Positions 16,427 to 24,251 of a stretch of 64,000 nt of DNA are shown piece by piece. The position numbers and the translations under genes were made by a program. Origin of the DNA: Albibacterium profundi (GTDB lineage: Bacteria; Bacteroidota; Bacteroidia; Sphingobacteriales; Sphingobacteriaceae); assembly GCF_042159835.1 (NCBI RefSeq), contig NZ_JBBVGT010000001.1:1-64000 (forward strand), given 5' to 3'. A model generated the notes under the pieces. That model worked only from the letters and a program-made list of their open reading frames with translations. It did not search any database and was not told the origin of the DNA. The stretch's first letter is position 1, and every line of letters begins with the position of its first letter.

Positions 16427-16830
16427 GGTTAGGCATATTAACCTTTGCGAGTTATTTCAGCTATTTCTTTAAGGGCGGATACCTAAGCTTGGACGTAAAG
16501 CTCATGCCCGTATTTTTGGATCGAGTTTACTTTTCAGTATTTCATGCCATATCCGCATTTTGTAAGGCTGGGTTTTCGACCTTACCAAATGGAATGATGG
16601 AAGCACCCTATGTCTTTAATTATCCTCTTCAGCTAATTATTATAGCTATTTTTGTTTTCGGCGGCCTAGGGTTGACAGTTATCAAGAGCACCGAAGAGTC
16701 AGATCTTTTAGGGCGTCGAAAAACCGTCTCGAAAATCCAAGGCATACCAGAGCCTAGCGCCGTTCTCGAAAAAAGCGATGTTATCGTCATTTTCGGAGAA
16801 AAACAAGATCTACAGAAATTTGTAAAATAA
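16427..16830 (+). pseudogene. TrkH potassium transporter fragment fused to a TrkA-C-like tail
   Basis: The plus strand gives GLGILTFASYFSYFFKGG, a break, then VYFSVFHAISAFCKAGFSTL and YPLQLIIIAIFVFGGLG, which are two stretches of a TrkH/KtrB potassium transporter with the part between them missing. This is followed by GIPEPSAVLEKSDVIVIFGE, the end of a TrkA-C (RCK_C) ligand-binding domain. It reads as one open frame of about 134 codons, but neither the K+ pore set nor an N-terminus is complete. It is most likely a deletion product of a potassium-transport locus. A GLG...-preceding start borrowed from the antisense of the transpeptidase fragment is fortuitous. Confidence 0.7.
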
Positions 16831-16953
16831 AATCTTCATTGAAAATTTTTGTATCACAAAATAAAACCCGTTTCAATCTATTATCGTAATATTGCAATGT
16901 AATACCTTCCACATAGAAATGATGTGCAGGAAGTCGTTGTAAAATGAAATAGA

Positions 16954-17565
16954 ATGGATCGAACCGTATTAAAAACAATCGAGACGCTACTCCAACGATC
17001 TATCGATCAGGAACGTAAGGTCAAATTAAAACCATTAGTAGATTACGTTCAGCAAAAAGCAAGCACGCAGCAAGAGATAAATCTTAATTTTATCTGCACA
17101 CATAATTCCCGTCGAAGTCATTTAGCACAAGTTTGGGCGCAAGTGGCGGCAACTTATTTCCATATTCCGAATGTATATTGTTATTCGGGTGGCATGGAAG
17201 AAACTGCCTTGTTCCCAAAAGTAGCTGAAACATTAAGTAAACAAGGCTTTAGCATCATCAAAATTGCAGAAGGCACAAACCCTGTATATGCAGTAAAATA
17301 TGACGACAATGCTTCACCTATTATTTGTTTTTCAAAGAAATATGATAGTCCTTTTAACCCCTCATCGTCCTTTGCGGCTATTATGACCTGTTCTCAGGCA
17401 GATGGCGAATGTCCTTTTATTGCGGGCGCGGAAAAACGAATACCCATCACATTTGAAGACCCGAAAGTTTCAGATGGTTCTCCTCAGCAAGCACAAGTCT
17501 ATACGGAACGAAGTTTAGAAATCGCTGCTGAAATGCTTCATGTTTTCTCAATGATTAAAAAATAA
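16954..17565 (+). CDS. Arsenate reductase-like low-molecular-weight phosphatase
   Basis: A 203-residue cytoplasmic protein of the low-molecular-weight tyrosine-phosphatase/ArsC fold. The FICTHNSRRSHLAQ segment holds the phosphate-binding loop C(x)5R(S) with the nucleophile Cys48. Further conserved cysteines lie in IMTCSQADGECPF and resemble the redox cysteines of thioredoxin-linked arsenate reductases of Bacteroidota. Three bases separate its stop from the ACR3 arsenite exporter gene, so arsenate reduction followed by export is the natural reading. No ArsR repressor gene precedes it, and only about 120 bases separate it from the TrkH fragment. A palindrome ATTGCAAT lies at 16891-16898 in that gap. 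Confidence 0.85.
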   Translation: MDRTVLKTIETLLQRSIDQERKVKLKPLVDYVQQKASTQQEINLNFICTHNSRRSHLAQVWAQVAATYFHIPNVYCYSGGMEETALFPKVAETLSKQGFSIIKIAEGTNPVYAVKYDDNASPIICFSKKYDSPFNPSSSFAAIMTCSQADGECPFIAGAEKRIPITFEDPKVSDGSPQQAQVYTERSLEIAAEMLHVFSMIKK

Positions 17566-17568
17566 GCG

Positions 17569-18600
17569 ATGCAAGTAAAAATGAAGTTCCTTGACCGTTA
17601 CCTTACTCTATGGATATTCCTGGCCATGGCAGTAGGTGTGGGATTAGGGTATTTTTTCCCGAATATATCCAACCTAACAAATAGCCTGTCGGTAGGTACA
17701 ACCAATATCCCATTAGCAATAGGCTTGATATTGATGATGTACCCTCCTTTAGCAAAAGTTGATTATTCGCTCTTACCCAGAGCCTTTAAGGATAAAAAAG
17801 TCATCGGGATATCCCTATTGCTTAATTGGATAATCGGGACAGTGCTGATGTTTGGACTGGCCGTTTTGTTTTTACGAAACGAACCCGGTTATATGACAGG
17901 CTTGATACTGATAGGCCTGGCACGATGTATTGCTATGGTAATCGTATGGAGTGATCTGGCAAAGGCCAATAGAGAATATACCGCATTGTTGGTGGCACTG
18001 AACAGTATCTTTCAGATCGTGAGTTATAGCTTTCTGGTATGGCTTTTCATTAATGTCTTACCGAAACAATTAGGGTTAGCAGAGTTTAATGTGAGTGTTT
18101 CAATGAAAGATGTGACGGAAAGCGTTTTGATCTATCTAGGCATCCCGTTTTTAGCTGGGTTTTTAAGCCGTTTTTTCCTTGTAAGATCGAAAGGTGTCGA
18201 ATGGTATAACAGGAAGTTTGTACCCAAAATATCACCCATTACATTGTATGCACTTCTATTTACCATCGTACTCATGTTCAGCCTAAAGGGTGATAAAATA
18301 TTGGAATTGCCAATGGACGTGATCAAAGTGGCGATACCACTGATTATCTACTTTGTACTGATGTTTTTCGTGAGCTTCTTTATAAGCAAATCTCTAAACG
18401 TTCCCTATGATAAAAATGCATCCATAGCCTTTACCGCAACCGGAAATAATTTCGAGTTGGCAATAGCGGTATCTATTGCTGTGTTTGGTATTCACTCACC
18501 ACAGGCATTCGTAGGCGTCATAGGTCCGCTTGTAGAAGTTCCAGTGTTAATACTATTAGTAAGGACGAGTTTGTGGATGAAAAAAAGATATTATAACTAA
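17569..18600 (+). CDS. acr3: ACR3-family arsenite efflux transporter
   Basis: A 343-residue inner-membrane protein with about ten hydrophobic segments, which exports arsenite. The family's essential cysteine lies in GLARCIAMVIVW. FTATGNNFELAIAV and GPLVEVPVLILL are the two further ACR3 signature stretches near the C-terminus. The start at 17569 (MQVKMKF) or at 17581 (MKFLDRYLTLW) are both possible. The later one gives the usual N-terminus and the earlier one is listed for coverage. It is the second gene of a two-gene arsenic resistance operon with the upstream reductase. Confidence 0.92.
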   Translation: MQVKMKFLDRYLTLWIFLAMAVGVGLGYFFPNISNLTNSLSVGTTNIPLAIGLILMMYPPLAKVDYSLLPRAFKDKKVIGISLLLNWIIGTVLMFGLAVLFLRNEPGYMTGLILIGLARCIAMVIVWSDLAKANREYTALLVALNSIFQIVSYSFLVWLFINVLPKQLGLAEFNVSVSMKDVTESVLIYLGIPFLAGFLSRFFLVRSKGVEWYNRKFVPKISPITLYALLFTIVLMFSLKGDKILELPMDVIKVAIPLIIYFVLMFFVSFFISKSLNVPYDKNASIAFTATGNNFELAIAVSIAVFGIHSPQAFVGVIGPLVEVPVLILLVRTSLWMKKRYYN

Positions 18601-18644
18601 ACTTTATTTAGGAGAGTTTTAATTATTTTTACTTAAATTCATGT

Positions 18645-19223
18645 ATGAAAACCGGTCGTTTAGAAGCCTTTAGTGACGGTGTATTGGCTATCGCCATTAC
18701 CATCATGGTGCTGGAAATGAAAGCACCTGATGACACCTCATTCAAAGCACTTCTAATGATAACCCCTGTTTTTACCAGTTATATTCTAAGTTTTATTTAC
18801 CTCGGAATTTACTGGAACAACCATCACCACTTAATGCAAGTTTCACAAAAGGTGAATGGCAAGATTCTATGGGCCAATTTACACCTCTTGTTCTGGTTAT
18901 CCTTGATCCCTTTTACCACCTCTTGGATTGGAGAAAACGAACACTATACAGAGACCTTACCCGTCTTTGTCTATGGTTTTGTATTACTGATGTGCGCATG
19001 TGCCTACTTCCTCTTAGAAAAAGCACTCATTCAGTACCACGATGACAATTCCGAGCTTCATAAATTATCTAAAAGGCGGTTGAAAGACTACGCCTCCTTC
19101 ATAATCTATGTGATTGCGCTCCCCCTAGCCTACATCAACACGTGGCTATCCATACTTTGTTACGTTCTGGTTGCCATTTTTTGGTTGGTACCTGATCGTA
19201 GACTTGAAAAAGCACCTGAGTAA
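18645..19223 (+). CDS. TMEM175-family potassium channel
   Basis: A 192-residue membrane protein. It begins with the family signature RLEAFSDGVLAIAITI (the FSD motif of the first helix) and has about six hydrophobic helices. It includes the HHHLMQV stretch between helices and a C-terminal helix followed by a charged tail. In bacteria this family (DUF1211) forms homotetrameric K+-selective channels. It converges with the L,D-transpeptidase gene 20 bases away. The nearby TrkH fragment at 16.4 kb hints that this region once held other potassium-transport genes, but the two are not adjacent. Confidence 0.87.
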   Translation: MKTGRLEAFSDGVLAIAITIMVLEMKAPDDTSFKALLMITPVFTSYILSFIYLGIYWNNHHHLMQVSQKVNGKILWANLHLLFWLSLIPFTTSWIGENEHYTETLPVFVYGFVLLMCACAYFLLEKALIQYHDDNSELHKLSKRRLKDYASFIIYVIALPLAYINTWLSILCYVLVAIFWLVPDRRLEKAPE

Positions 19224-19243
19224 TTGTCAAACAACAAGCGGTA

Positions 19244-19852
19244 TTACTCCACATTCGTCAACTGGATAGGCTGCTCCAACGTCACTGATTCCATGGTTGT
19301 TGAATCGTTCAATACACGTTCAAACCATTCCTCAGAGCGTCCAGTCCCAGACCGTTCCATTAAGAAACGTCCAAGCTCGATCACTTCTTCATTAGCCATC
19401 CGCACCGAACCGTGCGACTCAGCCTTACCCAATGATTCGAGCGCCTTCGTACCGTGTATGGTATATGGCATATCATAAATGATGCGAGCCCTTCCCATAG
19501 GATTCCCTTCCTCACCAGGCTTCTTGTAACTTTCGTCCTCCGACCAATCACTGTCCGGTGGTGTCCAGTCGGGGTTCCAGTCAATCTGGTGTATCTCGTA
19601 CTCACCTTGAGGCGTAGGGTATTCGTCTGTACCTACCGATATAGCATAGCGTCGTGTAGTGTCGCTCCCTTCGATTACAAATAACTGCCGTTTAGATATA
19701 CTAATCTCAAGTCGAGGAGGTAGAAACGGTTCGGCTTGTGTTTCAACTGGTTCAGACTGAGTATCCGATTCGGTTTTAGTTGTACTATCTCTACAAGAAC
19801 CGTAAACAAATATGGTTAATAGCAAAAAAATGTAGCGCGTTGTATTTTGCAT
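19244..19852 (-). CDS. L,D-transpeptidase (YkuD) lipoprotein with Cys-to-Ser change in the active-site motif
   Basis: 202 residues from MQNTTRYIFL (19852). The in-frame ATG at 19888 would place 12 residues before the lipoprotein signal (FVYGSC, Cys20). The YkuD domain runs from about residue 45, with YAISVGTDEYPTPQGEYEI and IHGTKALESLGKAESHGSVRM. His133 and the SHG block are present, but the usual catalytic Cys in SHGC is Ser149 here. The same change occurs in the truncated copy at 16022. The protein may be inactive in cross-linking, have another specificity, or belong to a Ser-variant subgroup. It is divergent from the DUF6157 gene, about 100 bases away. Confidence 0.8.
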   Translation of the reverse strand: MQNTTRYIFLLLTIFVYGSCRDSTTKTESDTQSEPVETQAEPFLPPRLEISISKRQLFVIEGSDTTRRYAISVGTDEYPTPQGEYEIHQIDWNPDWTPPDSDWSEDESYKKPGEEGNPMGRARIIYDMPYTIHGTKALESLGKAESHGSVRMANEEVIELGRFLMERSGTGRSEEWFERVLNDSTTMESVTLEQPIQLTNVE

Positions 19853-19950
19853 AATTCTGATCTTTAATTTCATAACTGCAAAAAACACACCAATTTAAAA
19901 ATTTCATAAATTGCAGTCTCCAAAACAACCTAATAAAACACCAAAGACTA

Positions 19951-20361
19951 ATGAAGACGCACACAACAAATTATTTCGACACCTTTATTGAAGTTGCCGA
20001 GGATAGCAAAGCAGACCATGGTACACGTCCACCTTCGAAAGAGAAGAAAACGATTGCTGAAAGACAATACCAAATGATAGCAGAGAATCCATATCAATTC
20101 ACATCTGACGATGTATTATTTCAGGTATACGCAGATAGAAATGATTTGGCAGAGTCAGAATACAAGCAAGCTAGAGAACAGTTCTTCTCAAAAGGACAAG
20201 CTTGTTTAAGAACATCACCCTTAGCGAAGTCCTACGGATACGGAATTCACTTTGACAGTAAGGGCAAAACTGCGGTATACGGAATAGAAACACCCGAATA
20301 TGAAAGTTATTTATTGAACGATAACATTAAGAAGGTAAAAGCAATGCGATCAACAAGATAA
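19951..20361 (+). CDS. DUF6157-family protein
   Basis: A 136-residue soluble protein without signal or membrane segment. It starts MKTHTTNYFDTFIEVAEDS, has a proline-rich loop GTRPP, and ends with SPLAKSYGYGIHFDSKGKTAVYGIET, which is recognisable as the DUF6157 family. No biochemical role is known. Its first codons are duplicated at 15960-16016, together with the neighbouring transpeptidase gene, so the pair moved or duplicated as a unit. Confidence 0.75.
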   Translation: MKTHTTNYFDTFIEVAEDSKADHGTRPPSKEKKTIAERQYQMIAENPYQFTSDDVLFQVYADRNDLAESEYKQAREQFFSKGQACLRTSPLAKSYGYGIHFDSKGKTAVYGIETPEYESYLLNDNIKKVKAMRSTR

Positions 20362-20392
20362 AGAGGCAAATGCATTCAATGTATTTGACTCT

Positions 20393-21592
20393 TTATGGTA
20401 ACGGATCAGGAGGTGCGGGATTCGCAGGATCGTAGATAGCTACCGCGACTCTGGAATCTGCACCACCATAGTATAAAAACCACTTGTTTTCATAGTATAC
20501 CAACCCTTCGATAAACACAGTTCCGTCGACATACTGTCCACTCTTTTCAAAAGCCTCCATGGGACGTAAGAAAGGTACATCTAACCGACCTATTACCTTT
20601 GTAGGATCATTTTTATCGAACAAAACTTGTCCAGCGCTGTAAGTCCCTTTATTAAAACGTGGATCTCCGTTTTCAGGGTTATTTTTACCATTGTATAGAA
20701 GCAATATACCTTTATCGGTTAAGATAGCTGGCGGACCACATTCAGTCAAGTCGCTATCAAAATAACCTTCTCGAGGTGATATAAATGCAATAAGCTCACC
20801 CTTGTCATCAACAACCGGGTCCCAATTAAGTAAATTATCCGAGGTAGCGCCATACACGCCAGACTCTCCCCAATACATCCAATACTTCCCATTGATTTGG
20901 GTAATTACTTGTTTGTCATTCTCAACTTTTGTAAGAATGGATGCCGACTTGTGAAATGTATCATAAAGACTCGGCATCGTTTTGTTATCCTTGAAAATAG
21001 GCCCATGCTTTTCCCAGTTAATTAAATCTGTGGACGTCGCTACACCGAGACGAGCCGTTTTACGATTCCACTGTGTATAAAACATCACGTAGGTGCCATC
21101 CTCGGTAACGGCAATGCGGGGATCTTCGGTTCCGCCCGGCCATTCATATTCCTTTTGGTTATCATCTGCCGGAAAAAAAACAGGTGTATCCTTTCTTTCA
21201 AAATCAATTCCGTCCGTGCTACTTGCATATCCCAGACGTGATGTACGATGTCCAATACCTTCACCCGACTTATCTTCAGCACGATACAATACGATAATTT
21301 TGCCATCCTTTACCGCCGCAGCAGGATTAAACGTATCGTTAGATTCCCAGGCGATATCCTTACCCGTCATTGGGTCTTCAAAGAACGTAGTATCAATTGG
21401 CGAGATCACAGGGTTAACTCCATCTGGGCGTACAAACCCACCAAAAGCCCAATCAGGCAAGGTATTAACTTCGTCGTTCACCTGACTTTCTTGCTTATTT
21501 TCCTGAGTGCTCTGAGCACAGGAATTTAGTGAACCTAAAATTAATAAGGCTAACGCACTTTTTCCCATGTATTTTAAAACCGAGTTCTTCAT
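20393..21592 (-). CDS. GH130-like glycosidase/phosphorylase lipoprotein
   Basis: A 399-residue lipoprotein (signal to LGSLNSC, Cys25) with a five-bladed propeller of the GH130/GH43-like type. Signature blocks are NDTFNPAAAVKDGKIIVLYRAED, SRLGYASSTDGIDF, GGTEDPRIAVTEDGTYVMFYT and DLINWEKHGP. GH130 enzymes act on beta-mannosides, many as phosphorylases and some as hydrolases. A lipidated envelope form favours hydrolysis. The GH76 gene at 22.6 kb could supply mannan-type substrates, but they are not in one operon. The fine specificity cannot be read from sequence. Confidence 0.75.
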   Translation of the reverse strand: MKNSVLKYMGKSALALLILGSLNSCAQSTQENKQESQVNDEVNTLPDWAFGGFVRPDGVNPVISPIDTTFFEDPMTGKDIAWESNDTFNPAAAVKDGKIIVLYRAEDKSGEGIGHRTSRLGYASSTDGIDFERKDTPVFFPADDNQKEYEWPGGTEDPRIAVTEDGTYVMFYTQWNRKTARLGVATSTDLINWEKHGPIFKDNKTMPSLYDTFHKSASILTKVENDKQVITQINGKYWMYWGESGVYGATSDNLLNWDPVVDDKGELIAFISPREGYFDSDLTECGPPAILTDKGILLLYNGKNNPENGDPRFNKGTYSAGQVLFDKNDPTKVIGRLDVPFLRPMEAFEKSGQYVDGTVFIEGLVYYENKWFLYYGGADSRVAVAIYDPANPAPPDPLP

Positions 21593-21632
21593 AATTTACT
21601 GGATATTTTGTTTATAGTTAGACTATCTCTCC

Positions 21633-21977
21633 CTACCCCTTCTTTGACGCTTTTGCCCTATCATTAAAATCAAGACATAGGTTTAACCAAAATTCGAAAT
21701 CCTTTTTGGTCCTAAAACCCTCAGGTTCTACGTAGCAATAACCTTTATACTCTTTGCCTTTCATGATCATCGGTAGAAAGCCAACTCGTTCTGCTATGTC
21801 CTCCGTTAGTTCCGGGTCAAAACGGCACATTAAATTCTCTTCACCGATGTTGATGCACATCTTGTCGTTGACTAAGAACGCAAGTCCACCAAACATTTTC
21901 TTTTCCTCAATTTCAAGCTTTGGAAACTGAACCAAATATTCTCTTACCCTATCGGCAAGTTGCGTACTGTATGCCAT
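21633..21977 (-). CDS. TfoX N-terminal domain protein
   Basis: A 114-residue cytoplasmic protein with the TfoX/Sxy N-terminal domain only: EEKKMFGGLAFLVNDKMCINI near residue 25 and MKGKEYKGYCYVEPEG later, then a short Lys-rich tail. Single-domain members are widespread in Bacteroidota and are not known to control competence. It stands alone, with about 40 bases to its neighbours on each side. Confidence 0.85.
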   Translation of the reverse strand: MAYSTQLADRVREYLVQFPKLEIEEKKMFGGLAFLVNDKMCINIGEENLMCRFDPELTEDIAERVGFLPMIMKGKEYKGYCYVEPEGFRTKKDFEFWLNLCLDFNDRAKASKKG

Positions 21978-22015
21978 ATATAAAGATTAGAATGACCGTG
22001 TCTAGCGAACTTCAG

Positions 22016-22510
22016 CTATATTAAACCTGCCTTTGCGTAAAAGTCATGTTCAATTTTTGTGATACCACCAGCTTCAGCTTCTTCTTCGATAGTCCAACTG
22101 GCGCCTTTAATAAGGAACTCTTCCTCTTTACCGCTATCAGTCAAAGTTCCATCGACAACCATAACAACCATGGACTCAGTCTTCGTGCTATCCTCTTCGT
22201 CAGTATCAACACACCCGACCTCCGAATCAGAGCATTCCGCTGGCCATGCTCTTGAAGCCAATACATCTGAAGTTGGGTGTCCATGGAGGCTTCTCACGTA
22301 CTCCTCCAATTCCATCCTTTTATTAAACTCTTCAGTCTGTTGAAGAACCTCACCGTACATGCTGTAAAAACTCAACGCAGCTTTCCTGGCGAGCTTCGGG
22401 TCGGCCTCAACAAATACTCGTTCAATAGCACCCAAATCGTCACCTTCTTGCATCTGTACCATGCCGATAGCGTGTCGAAATATATAATGAATCAAAGGCT
22501 TTGCAGTCAT
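22016..22510 (-). CDS. Hypothetical protein
   Basis: 164 residues, no signal peptide or membrane segment. The first 70 residues are helical (MTAKPLIHYIFRHAIGM, LARKAALSFYSMYGEVLQQ). The middle is acidic and low in hydrophobics (DSEVGCVDTDEEDSTKTE). The end looks like two beta strands (ESMVVMVVDGTLTDSG, EFLIKGASWTI). I do not recognise a family. Codon pattern and the clean start 38 bases behind the TfoX gene's coding start side support a real gene. Confidence 0.5.
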   Translation of the reverse strand: MTAKPLIHYIFRHAIGMVQMQEGDDLGAIERVFVEADPKLARKAALSFYSMYGEVLQQTEEFNKRMELEEYVRSLHGHPTSDVLASRAWPAECSDSEVGCVDTDEEDSTKTESMVVMVVDGTLTDSGKEEEFLIKGASWTIEEEAEAGGITKIEHDFYAKAGLI

Positions 22511-22635
22511 AATTTCTTAAGATAATAATTTGGAGTTCTGTATTATGACACGAATATAAGGATTAAAAGTAATCGTACAACGGTAGCATGATCATCCGAA
22601 CGATCACAAATACGTCTAATTTTCCCGAAACCAGA

Positions 22636-24186
22636 TTATAAACCCTCCTGTTCTAGACTGGCTAAACGTGCGAGCATTTCTAAACAAGCCCCTTGATGTA
22701 ATATCTCCCAAGAACTTTGACTAGTTCCACCCCGAAAGTCTCCATTTATTAAATTCGTTTGTCTATTCCGAGCATTGGACAGCCATGCATTGGCTAGCGT
22801 TTTCTTATAGGCATTAACATACGTGTTATCGCCATCGATTTTATATAGCTCAATAAAGCCTCTAAACATAATCGCTTGAAACCACACATGCCCAGGTTCT
22901 AAAATATTAAAATACTCACCAAGTATATAAGAGTTAAAGGGAACAAACCATTTTCTATATGCCGATTTTGCGATATTTTGCGCATCTGTCAAGTATTTGC
23001 TGTCACCGGTAATATTGTATAAAAGAGCTGCTGCTTGCATAGGTTGGCCAGCGTTATACGAAAATTTTGATTTATCAATACGTATTGAGTTTGGATCATT
23101 TTGGTCTGTCAAGCGAACATTATCCCAATATAAAAAGTCACTTGGATCCTGAAGCGTTTCTTTAACCCAGCTATATAGTTCTTTTGCACTGTTCAGGTAA
23201 GTTTCGTCATTTGTAGCCAAATACATTTTGGCAGCTAATACGGCTGATGGGGCAGTTGAACAGGTGTTTTTTGAATCACCATACTCTTTCCAATAAACCC
23301 CACCTCCCATGACATCATCCGTGCCTTCCAAGACAAACTTCCAGACTAATTTAGCTCTATCTAAGTATTTCGTATTCTTAGTCAGAAGATATAAATCAAC
23401 CATATCAATTCCAACCCAAACGTTATCATCATAGTATCTTTCATCATTATCCCCTGGATAAACTGCATAAGCCTCAGCTCTACCATCTCTTCGGTTGCGG
23501 AACTGATCAATACCCGTCAACAATCTTTCATCATATAGACTTTCATATTTGGTCTTATATTCCGGGTAGGCTTCTCCAGCCTCTTTTAATGCTGCATAGC
23601 CTGAAAACGCTCCACCATGCCCCCATATCACAGCTGCCCCGCCCCAGTAGCCATCAGTATGCGGATAATTGCTACTCCAAATATCACGTTCTTTGCCATC
23701 CAGATATAACTTAACAAGTGAATTCATTAAAGTATCAGCCCTTCTTAAAAACACCGGAATGTCTGCTTCTTCGGGCTTAGCATCTGGCGAGTAAGGGCTT
23801 ATTTCTACCGAAAGCGCTAATGATCTTGCCCCAGCCTTATTGATTGCAACAGCCGAAACTATATAGCGGTCACTGGTAGGAACGAGGATGGTTAATTGCG
23901 ACTCAGCTCCGCTTTTCGCATCCACCAAAATAGGATTAGGACTCAACGTGGCATTAGTCTTAAGACTCCTATAAGTAATCTCAACTTTTAGCAGAGACTC
24001 ATCATTAGGGTTCGTCCAGCTAAGTTCAATTTCATGTTCTTCATTTGTAGCACTAGCTTTTAATTCGGTAACCGGGTCTATAGATGTGCCGACGGTGTCT
24101 TCCGGGTCTAGAAAGCTGGTTTTACTGCAAGATATAAAACCTAACGTACAAATATAAACTATAAATAATATGAATGCTTTGTTCAT
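22636..24186 (-). CDS. GH76-family alpha-1,6-mannanase-type lipoprotein
   Basis: A 516-residue lipoprotein (signal to LGFISC, Cys20) with an N-terminal Ig/Fn3-like domain (about 35-130, ELSWTNPNDESLLKVEITYRS) and a GH76 (alpha/alpha)6 barrel (about 150-510). Family blocks are IWGHGGAFSGYAAL, RYYDDNVWVGIDMVDLY with the Asp pair (catalytic Asp-Asp in GH76), GGGVYWKEYGDSKN and FSYNAGQPMQAAALLYN. GH76 enzymes cut alpha-1,6-mannan backbones. It follows a LamG-domain gene by 65 bases, and the two are probably co-transcribed. No SusC/SusD partner is next to them. Confidence 0.87.
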   Translation of the reverse strand: MNKAFILFIVYICTLGFISCSKTSFLDPEDTVGTSIDPVTELKASATNEEHEIELSWTNPNDESLLKVEITYRSLKTNATLSPNPILVDAKSGAESQLTILVPTSDRYIVSAVAINKAGARSLALSVEISPYSPDAKPEEADIPVFLRRADTLMNSLVKLYLDGKERDIWSSNYPHTDGYWGGAAVIWGHGGAFSGYAALKEAGEAYPEYKTKYESLYDERLLTGIDQFRNRRDGRAEAYAVYPGDNDERYYDDNVWVGIDMVDLYLLTKNTKYLDRAKLVWKFVLEGTDDVMGGGVYWKEYGDSKNTCSTAPSAVLAAKMYLATNDETYLNSAKELYSWVKETLQDPSDFLYWDNVRLTDQNDPNSIRIDKSKFSYNAGQPMQAAALLYNITGDSKYLTDAQNIAKSAYRKWFVPFNSYILGEYFNILEPGHVWFQAIMFRGFIELYKIDGDNTYVNAYKKTLANAWLSNARNRQTNLINGDFRGGTSQSSWEILHQGACLEMLARLASLEQEGL

Positions 24187-24251
24187 TTCAAAAGGTATTG
24201 GTAATAGTTTTAATTATAAAAAGGGTTAAAATCGAATAGCTAATTCTGTAT

